A DNA stretch of 37,155 bases from Burkholderiaceae bacterium. GTDB lineage: Bacteria > Pseudomonadota > Gammaproteobacteria > Burkholderiales > Rhodocyclaceae. A program made the translations under genes and the position numbers. Under the pieces are notes generated by a model, which saw nothing but the letters and a program-made list of their open reading frames with translations, searched no databases and was not told the origin of the DNA. Positions 31,126 through 37,155 of this stretch are shown here, in pieces (position 1 is the stretch's first letter; the number at the start of each line of letters is the position of its first letter). The stretch covers positions 1 through 37,155 of the forward strand of contig JAIPCT010000027.1 of assembly GCA_021738065.1 (NCBI GenBank), in the 5' to 3' direction.

Positions 31126-33921
31126 ATGTCTCAATCGCATCGCGGACAACTCGGCGCCGGCTCACTGTTTGCCTTGCTGGCTCTGAGTGCTGGTACTTCC
31201 ACGGCAGACACGCTGCCGCCTTTGCGCGTTGATCCCGCCCTGCTGGGCGCCGGAGCATTGCCATCGGCCGCACGGATTCCGGTGCTTGAACCGGTGCCCG
31301 TGGCGAAACCACCGGCGGCCGCAACGATCCGGGTTGAGCCGATTCCGGCACCCGTTGTCGAGGTTCCCGCACAGGCCCGCCCAATCGAGACACCTGCCGC
31401 CGGGCAGCCAGCCAAGCCGATTGCCCGCGTTGCCCCCGCGACCAGAACCCCTGTACCCCTAGTGGCCGAAAAGACCGCCGACGACAAGTCCAAGTCGCCG
31501 CAGCCGCCGCTGCCTCCCAACCCGCCGCCCAGCGCGGCGGATATACCGCGCCGGCAGGAAGAAGCTGCTGCAAGTCGTCCGCTACAGCCGGCATCGACGC
31601 TGTCTGCGATCCAGCAGCCGCAGGAGCCGCCGCAAGTCGTCGAACGTCCGGTGCTGCCGCCGCTGTATTCGGCCCACCTCGCTGCCGGGAACCTGCCCGA
31701 AACCAGGCTGCGGAGATCGCCCGGCATTCAGCCCTACCTAAAAAAACCCGGCGAACTGCTGCCGACCTTCATCGCCGCCGACCACATTTCAGGCCAGACC
31801 AATGTCGAGGTTGTCGCCGAGGGTGACGTGGAGATTCGCAAGCGCAATTCGATCCTGCTCAGCGATCGCGCGACGTACTGGCAGGAAGCGGATGAAATGG
31901 AGGCCGAAGGCAATGTCCGCCTTTCCCGCGACGGCGATCGCATTCGCGGCCCCAAAATGCGCATGAAGATGGAAGACAGCACCGGCCATTTCGAGCAGCC
32001 CGTGTACAGCATTCGTCGTGTCAAGACCGGTTCCGTCGCCACCTTGTGGACCGGCGACGAAGAGCCGGTATCGTCGAGTCTCACCAGCGGCCATGGCGAG
32101 GCGACACGCATGGATTTCGAGGGTGAGGGCAAGTACCGGTTGACCAACGCCACCTACAGCACCTGCACCCCCGTCGCCGGCCGCGATCCGGACTGGTTCG
32201 CGCGCACCACTGATTTGCACCTCGACTACGATACCCAGCAAGGCACGGCGCGCAATGCAACGCTGTACTTCCAGGGGATGCCTTTCCTCTATTCACCGTG
32301 GCTGAGCTTCTCGCTCAACAACGAACGCAAGAGCGGCCTGCTGAGTCCCACCTTCGGCTCCACCAGCAACGGCGGCATCGAATACACGCAACCCATTTAC
32401 TGGAATATCGCACCCAACATGGATGCGACAGTGTCGCCGCGCTTCATGGCCAAGCGCGGCACCTTGTGGAACGGCGAGTATCGTTATTTGCAGCCCACCT
32501 ACTTCGGCAACGTCACGGGGCAGTACCTGCCGGGCGACAAGTTGACGGACACGAACCGTTCGTCCTATTCATTGACGCATTACCATAACCTCGGCTATGG
32601 ATTCGCGGCGTCGCTGCTCGTCAACGGAGTGTCCGACAGCACTTTCTTCAGTGATCTGGCGAACGGTTCGACCGCGGTTGCCCAGACCAACCTGCTGCGT
32701 CAGGGAATGCTCACCTACGGCAGCACCTGGTGGTCGGCCAGTCTCATGGCACAAAGCTACCAGACGCTGCAAGACCCCTCCCTGCCACCGATCACCGAAC
32801 CCTACCGGCGCCTGCCGCAACTGAATGTGGTTGCCAATCGTTCCGACCTGCCTCTTGGCCTGGCCTTCGCATTCAACGGCGAGCATGTCAACTTCCGCAA
32901 CCCGACACTGGTCGAAGCTCGGCGCGTGACCCTATACCCGCAGCTCTCGCTGCCTTTGCAGACCGAAGTATTGAGCATCACGCCCAAGATCGGTCTGCAT
33001 TCCACCCGCTACCAGCTCGACCGCCAGGCCGCCGGCACGCCAGACCAATTGAGCCGCAACGTGCCGATCTTCAGCGTGGATACGGGTGTGACGTTTGAAC
33101 GCGACATCGATTGGCTGGGTGACACGCTGACCCAGACGCTGGAACCTCGCCTCTTCTACCTCTACGTGCCGGAGCGGGATCAGAGCCTGTACCCGGTGTT
33201 CGATACCGGAGCAGCCGGCTTCGATTTCGCCCAGATCTTCAGCGAAAACCGCTATTCTGGCGGCGACCGTATCGGCGACGCCAATCAGCTGACGGCGATG
33301 CTCACGTCGCGCCTGCTGGATCCGGAAACCGGTGCGGAATCCGTGCGTGCGGCCTTTGGTCAGCGCTTGTACTTCAGCACACAAAAGGTTGGATTGCCCG
33401 GCGAAGTGTTGCGCAGCGATCGCCAGACGGATTTCCTTGGCTCGCTTTCCGGCCTGGTTTTGCCGAAGACCTATGCCGATGTCGGCGTCCAGTACAACCC
33501 GCGCCTGAACCGGATGGAACGTCTGAACTTCGGCGCGCGCTATCAGCCCGAAACCGGCAAGGTATTGAATGCCGGCTACCGCTACACGCGAGACCAGCTC
33601 GGCCAGATCGATATTTCCGGACAATGGCCGATCTTCGGCGGTTGGCATGCCGTCGGGCGTTTCAACTATTCGACCAAAGAGAGCCGCATGATCGAAACCG
33701 TCGCGGGCTTCGAATACGACGGTGATTGTTGGGTCGGCCGCATCGTCATGCAGCGACTGGCGACACAGACGCAGGCCTCGAACACCGCCCTGTTCTTCCA
33801 GCTTGAATTGAACGGTTTCGCAAAAATCGGATCCAATCCGCTTGGCATTCTCAAACGCAGCGTTCCGGGCTATGGCGTTATCAACCAGCCGGATGCCGAC
33901 TCGCCATTCACGACACAATGA
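31126..33921 (+). CDS. lptD: LPS-assembly protein LptD
   Basis: 931 residues, the outer-membrane beta-barrel that inserts lipopolysaccharide. A signal peptide (about 1-27, ending STADT) is followed by a proline/alanine-rich segment (about 30-190) that is not part of the core family. The LptA-like jellyroll domain (about 215-340, IAADHISGQTNVEVVAEGDVEIRKR) and the barrel follow; the barrel end is GYGVINQPDADSPFTTQ. It has only two cysteines, Cys347 (YSTCTP) and Cys868 (GDCWVG), so only one interdomain disulfide is possible. No lptE is present here. The stop overlaps surA. Confidence 0.95.
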   Translation: MSQSHRGQLGAGSLFALLALSAGTSTADTLPPLRVDPALLGAGALPSAARIPVLEPVPVAKPPAAATIRVEPIPAPVVEVPAQARPIETPAAGQPAKPIARVAPATRTPVPLVAEKTADDKSKSPQPPLPPNPPPSAADIPRRQEEAAASRPLQPASTLSAIQQPQEPPQVVERPVLPPLYSAHLAAGNLPETRLRRSPGIQPYLKKPGELLPTFIAADHISGQTNVEVVAEGDVEIRKRNSILLSDRATYWQEADEMEAEGNVRLSRDGDRIRGPKMRMKMEDSTGHFEQPVYSIRRVKTGSVATLWTGDEEPVSSSLTSGHGEATRMDFEGEGKYRLTNATYSTCTPVAGRDPDWFARTTDLHLDYDTQQGTARNATLYFQGMPFLYSPWLSFSLNNERKSGLLSPTFGSTSNGGIEYTQPIYWNIAPNMDATVSPRFMAKRGTLWNGEYRYLQPTYFGNVTGQYLPGDKLTDTNRSSYSLTHYHNLGYGFAASLLVNGVSDSTFFSDLANGSTAVAQTNLLRQGMLTYGSTWWSASLMAQSYQTLQDPSLPPITEPYRRLPQLNVVANRSDLPLGLAFAFNGEHVNFRNPTLVEARRVTLYPQLSLPLQTEVLSITPKIGLHSTRYQLDRQAAGTPDQLSRNVPIFSVDTGVTFERDIDWLGDTLTQTLEPRLFYLYVPERDQSLYPVFDTGAAGFDFAQIFSENRYSGGDRIGDANQLTAMLTSRLLDPETGAESVRAAFGQRLYFSTQKVGLPGEVLRSDRQTDFLGSLSGLVLPKTYADVGVQYNPRLNRMERLNFGARYQPETGKVLNAGYRYTRDQLGQIDISGQWPIFGGWHAVGRFNYSTKESRMIETVAGFEYDGDCWVGRIVMQRLATQTQASNTALFFQLELNGFAKIGSNPLGILKRSVPGYGVINQPDADSPFTTQ

Positions 33922-35231
33922 CAATTCGCTTTCTGCTGCTTTGCTTCCTGTCCAGCCTGGCCATCCAGGCCCATGCCCAGACGCGGCGTGCCGTGCCGAT
34001 TGAGGTCGACCGCATTGTCGCGGTGGTCAACGATGAAGCGATTACCGCTTTCGAGTTGCGCGCCCGCCTTGCCCGGGTGGAACGCCAGCTGCAGGATCAG
34101 AAAGTCCAGCCGCCGTCGCGCGACGTTCTGGAGAAGCAATTGCTCGAGCGCATGATCAGTGATCGCGTGCAGTTGCAGTTTGCCAAGGAAACCGGCTTGC
34201 GCATCTCCGATATCGAACTCGATGCGGCCATGCGTCGCATCGCCGAAGGCAATCGGCTCTCCTTGCAGGAGTTTCGTGCCGCACTGGAGAAAGACGGCAT
34301 CTCATGGAGCAAGTTCCGCGAAGAAATTCGCGAAGAAATGCTCCTCTCGCGTCTGCGCGAGCGTGAGGTTGAAAGCCGGATTGTCGTCTCCGATGGCGAA
34401 ATCGACAACTATCTGGCCAATCCGGATCAGGGAATCGACGCCGGCAATGCCGAAGTCCAGACCGCGCATATTATTCTGCGGGTTCCGGAACAAGCCACAC
34501 CCGATCAGCTGATGCGCATCGGTGCCCGTGCCAATACAGCGCTCGACCAGATCCGGCGCGGTGAGGACTTCGCCAAGGTCGCCGCCAGTTACTCCGACGC
34601 ACCGGACGGACTCACCGGTGGCGCCATGGGCAGCCGCCAGCTTGATCGTTTGCCCGCACTTTATGCCGATGCGGTGCGCAAGCTGAAACCCGGTGAAGTC
34701 AGCGACATTCTGCGCAGCCCGGCCGGCTTTCACATTGTCAAACTGATCGCGGTGCAGGGCGAAGGTCGAGCCAAAAACCCGCTGCCGCTGAAGCAAACTC
34801 GTGCCCGTCATATTCTGCTCAAGATCAATGAACTCGTATCGGAGGCCGAGGCCCGGCACAAGCTGATTGAACTCAAGGAACGGCTGGACAACGGCGCCGA
34901 CTTTGCCGAGCTGGCGCGTCTGCATTCCAACGACCTGTCGGCCGCCAAAGGCGGCGACCTGGGGTGGTTGAATCAGGGCGACACCGTGCCCGATTTCGAG
35001 AAGGCGATGGATGCGCTCAAGATCAACGAGTTCAGCGGGCCGGTCAAGTCGCCCTTCGGCTTTCATCTGATTCAGGTACTCGAGCGCAGAACCGAGGATG
35101 GCAACGGAGAGCGTCAGCGCCTTACCGCGCGGCAGGTATTGCGCGAGCGCAAGTCCGACGAAGCGTATCAGGACTGGGTCCGGCAAATGCGCGACCGCGC
35201 CTATGTCGATTACCGCAGCGAAGAACGCTAG
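33918..35231 (+). CDS. surA: Periplasmic chaperone and prolyl isomerase SurA
   Basis: 437 residues. A signal peptide MTIRFLLLCFLSSLAIQAHA is cut before QTRR. The N-terminal chaperone region holds VDRIVAVVNDEAITAFEL. Two parvulin domains follow: VQTAHIILRVP to GFHIVKLI (about 175-275) and TRARHILLKIN to GFHLIQVLERR (about 290-390). A C-terminal helix QDWVRQMRDRAYVDYR returns to the chaperone part. It guides outer-membrane proteins, including LptD, through the periplasm. Its ATG overlaps the lptD stop, coupling client and chaperone. Confidence 0.96.
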   Translation: MTIRFLLLCFLSSLAIQAHAQTRRAVPIEVDRIVAVVNDEAITAFELRARLARVERQLQDQKVQPPSRDVLEKQLLERMISDRVQLQFAKETGLRISDIELDAAMRRIAEGNRLSLQEFRAALEKDGISWSKFREEIREEMLLSRLREREVESRIVVSDGEIDNYLANPDQGIDAGNAEVQTAHIILRVPEQATPDQLMRIGARANTALDQIRRGEDFAKVAASYSDAPDGLTGGAMGSRQLDRLPALYADAVRKLKPGEVSDILRSPAGFHIVKLIAVQGEGRAKNPLPLKQTRARHILLKINELVSEAEARHKLIELKERLDNGADFAELARLHSNDLSAAKGGDLGWLNQGDTVPDFEKAMDALKINEFSGPVKSPFGFHLIQVLERRTEDGNGERQRLTARQVLRERKSDEAYQDWVRQMRDRAYVDYRSEER

Positions 35232-35247
35232 CGCAATTCGTTCGGCG

Positions 35248-36225
35248 ATGCCGGTAATCGCCGTCACGTCGGGCGAACCTGCCGGCATCGGCCCCGACAT
35301 CTGCCTGCGCCTGTCCGAGCGCAGTTGGCCGGCGCGTCTGGTGATTCTTGGCGATCGCCAACTCTTGAGCGAACGTGCACGCGTCCTCGGACTCGATACC
35401 CGGCAGCTGGAGATTTGTCATATCCCGCTGGTTGCAGCCAGCAGTCCCGGCAAGCTCGACCCGCGCAATGCGGCTTACGTTCTGCGTCTGCTCGACGTCG
35501 CGCTGGCAGGTTGCCGCAGCGCCGAGTATGCGGCGATGGTGACTGCTCCCGTGCACAAAGGCATCATCAACGATGCCGGGATCGCCTTCAGCGGACACAC
35601 CGAATACCTCGCCCAACATACGGACACACCGCGCGTAGTCATGATGCTGACCGCGCAACTGAAGGATGTCTGCCTGCGCGTCGCGCTTGCCACGACGCAT
35701 CTTGCGCTGAAGGATGTTCCGTCCGCGATTACGCACGCCGATCTGGAAACCACGCTACGGATCCTCCATGCCGACCTGCAGGCCAGGTTCGGCATTGCTC
35801 GCCCGCGCATCCTGGTTGCCGGGCTCAATCCCCATGCCGGTGAAAGTGGCCACATGGGGCGCGAAGAGATCGAGGTCATCACGCCGGTGCTCGACAAGCT
35901 TCGCGCCGAAGGCATGGACCTGGTGGGCCCCTTGCCGGCCGATACGCTGTTCACACGGCACGTCCTGGCCGGCTCCGATGCGCAATTGGCGATGTATCAC
36001 GATCAGGGGCTGGCGGTGCTCAAGTATGCGGCATTTGACCAGGGCATCAACGTCACGCTGGGTCTGCCGATCATTCGCACCTCGGTCGACCACGGCACCG
36101 CGCTGGACCTTGCGGGCAGTGGCCGGGCCTCGCCCGACAGCCTGTTCGCGGCAGTCGATGCGGCAATAAGCATGGCGCGGCGTGGCCATGCCGCGCAAAC
36201 GGCCAAACCGCAGCGAGAGGCCTGA
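35248..36225 (+). CDS. pdxA: 4-hydroxythreonine-4-phosphate dehydrogenase
   Basis: 325 residues. An NAD-dependent oxidative step of pyridoxal phosphate synthesis. Motifs are VTSGEPAGIGPDICLRL at the start, VTAPVHKGIINDAGIAFSGHTE, the zinc ligands ATTHLALKDVP, NPHAGESGHMG and HDQGLAVLKYAAFDQG, with IIRTSVDHGTALDLAG at the end. ATG 35248 lies 16 bases after surA; the longer frame upstream lies inside surA and is rejected. The surA-pdxA-rsmA order is conserved in many proteobacteria, but here a GATase gene is interposed before rsmA. Confidence 0.95.
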   Translation: MPVIAVTSGEPAGIGPDICLRLSERSWPARLVILGDRQLLSERARVLGLDTRQLEICHIPLVAASSPGKLDPRNAAYVLRLLDVALAGCRSAEYAAMVTAPVHKGIINDAGIAFSGHTEYLAQHTDTPRVVMMLTAQLKDVCLRVALATTHLALKDVPSAITHADLETTLRILHADLQARFGIARPRILVAGLNPHAGESGHMGREEIEVITPVLDKLRAEGMDLVGPLPADTLFTRHVLAGSDAQLAMYHDQGLAVLKYAAFDQGINVTLGLPIIRTSVDHGTALDLAGSGRASPDSLFAAVDAAISMARRGHAAQTAKPQREA

Positions 36226-36227
36226 GC

Positions 36228-37013
36228 ATGTGCCAGCTGCTCGGCATGAACTGCAACACGCCCACCGACATCTGCTTCTCGTTCGAGGGCTTTCGCACCC
36301 GCGGCGGGCTGACCGACATCCACCGCGACGGATGGGGCATCGCCTTCTTCGAGGGGGCGGGCTGCCGGGTATTTCTCGATGTCGAGCCCTCGGCACAGTC
36401 CGCCGTGGCGGAACTGGTGCACAACTATCCGATCCGGTCGCGCAATGTCATCGCCCATATTCGCAAGGCAACGCAGGGGCGGGTCACGCTGGAAAACACC
36501 CACCCCTTCCAGCGCGAATTGTGGGGCCGCTACTGGATATTCGCCCACAACGGCAACCTGAAGGAATTCTCACCGCCGGCGGATGGCAGCTTCACGCCTG
36601 TCGGCGACACGGATTCCGAACGCGCCTTCTGCCACATTCTGCAGGAACTGCGTCAGCGCTTTCCCGGCGGGATGCCATCGCAGGACGCCTTGTTTGCGAC
36701 GCTCACAAAACTGGCCGGACAAATTTCCCGCCACGGTGAATTCAACTTTCTGCTTTCCAGCGGCGATTGTCTGTTCGCGCACTGCGGCAGCAAGCTTTGC
36801 TACATCGTGCGCAAAACGCCTTTCACGGTCGCCCATCTCAAGGATCAGGATGTCAGCGTGGATTTCAGCGAAGTCACCCATCCCGATGATCGCGTGGCGG
36901 TGGTTGCCACGCTGCCGCTGACCGACAACGAAACGTGGACGACGTTGGCTGCCGGCTCCCTGACCCTGTTTCACGACGGCTTGCCGGTACGTAGCGCGGC
37001 CAGCAACGCATGA
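36228..37013 (+). CDS. Class II glutamine amidotransferase (YafJ-type)
   Basis: 261 residues. The start [22 protein letters not shown] places Cys2 as N-terminal nucleophile after methionine removal. [18 protein letters not shown] and [18 protein letters not shown] are family segments, and the glutamine pocket is FAHNGNL. No synthase domain is fused, so it is a stand-alone amidohydrolase or amidotransferase like E. coli YafJ, of unknown acceptor. It starts two bases after pdxA and its stop overlaps rsmA by ATGA, so it is embedded in the lptD-surA-pdxA-rsmA transcript. Confidence 0.9.
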   Translation: MCQLLGMNCNTPTDICFSFEGFRTRGGLTDIHRDGWGIAFFEGAGCRVFLDVEPSAQSAVAELVHNYPIRSRNVIAHIRKATQGRVTLENTHPFQRELWGRYWIFAHNGNLKEFSPPADGSFTPVGDTDSERAFCHILQELRQRFPGGMPSQDALFATLTKLAGQISRHGEFNFLLSSGDCLFAHCGSKLCYIVRKTPFTVAHLKDQDVSVDFSEVTHPDDRVAVVATLPLTDNETWTTLAAGSLTLFHDGLPVRSAASNA

Positions 37014-37155
37014 CGGAACAGCGCGAGGATCAGCGCAGTCACGTCGCGCGCAAGCGGTTTGGGCAGAATTTTCTGGTCTCGCCCGGCGTCATCCACAAGA
37101 TCGTGGATGCCATCGCAGCGCGCCCCGGCGACACCGTCGTCGAGATCGGACCGGG
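37010..37155 (+). CDS. rsmA: 16S rRNA dimethyladenosine transferase RsmA, 3'-truncated by window edge
   Basis: The first 48 codons are present. [22 protein letters not shown] has the family KRFGQNFL motif, and VVEIGPG at the window end is the SAM-binding motif I. RsmA (KsgA) dimethylates two adjacent adenines near the 3' end of 16S rRNA. It overlaps the GATase stop by four bases. Identification is firm despite truncation. Confidence 0.94.
   Translation, partial: MTEQREDQRSHVARKRFGQNFLVSPGVIHKIVDAIAARPGDTVVEIGP

Noticed and set aside
34899-34912. GGCGCCGACTTTG in surA as another copy of the dispersed motif
   Set aside because: It differs within the core and the flanks do not match. It is a normal coding of NGADFAEL in a parvulin domain.

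Overview
The window is a chromosomal segment of a betaproteobacterium with moderately high G+C (about 60% by eye). The gene content and order point to the Rhodocyclales or a close relative (dusB-fis-purH-purD-purK, pepP-ubiH, amgK-murU facing lptD-surA-pdxA-rsmA). That placement is inferred from gene order and protein style, not from a database search. Almost everything is housekeeping. I see no prophage, transposase, CRISPR array or classical defence or secretion system.

Layout. 1-804: 3' part of queG. 955-2162 (-): a STAS-like gene coupled to a mercaptopyruvate sulfurtransferase. 2373-4516 (-): nudJ, mnmA, hupB. 4577-9843 (+): ilvE, a small zinc protein, waaF, an NTF2-like gene, a YheT hydrolase and a phosphohexomutase. 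9958-15083 (-): alaS, a small secreted protein, ugpQ and an orphan ugpB-like gene. 15200-19545: an accessory-looking stretch with an internally duplicated membrane protein, tRNA-Arg(ACG), a GAF-GGDEF cyclase, a DUF2855 protein, a small membrane protein, tRNA-Ala(CGC) and an unknown 89-residue protein. 19633-30941 (-): pepP-ubiH, dusB-fis-purH-purD-purK-tsaC and amgK-murU. 31126-37155 (+): lptD-surA-pdxA-GATase-rsmA, with rsmA cut by the window edge.

How the genes work together. Three blocks serve translation and tRNA quality: queG, mnmA, dusB and tsaC modify tRNA, alaS charges tRNA-Ala, and rsmA modifies 16S rRNA. purH, purD and purK are three steps of de novo IMP synthesis. waaF, the phosphohexomutase, lptD, surA, amgK and murU build or recycle the cell envelope.

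The least explained signals are in the DNA rather than the proteins. (1) A 13-base core, CAGCGCCGACTTT, occurs five times exactly. Four of these copies lie inside four unrelated genes, in different reading frames, and share 21-24 of 24 bases. (2) A family of roughly 100-base intergenic repeats has at least five copies, and a related element overlaps the end of purK. (3) A different G/C-rich hairpin repeat sits exactly on the ilvE start and supplies its ribosome-binding site. (4) A 40-base near-perfect palindrome lies at the FAD-motif end of ubiH.
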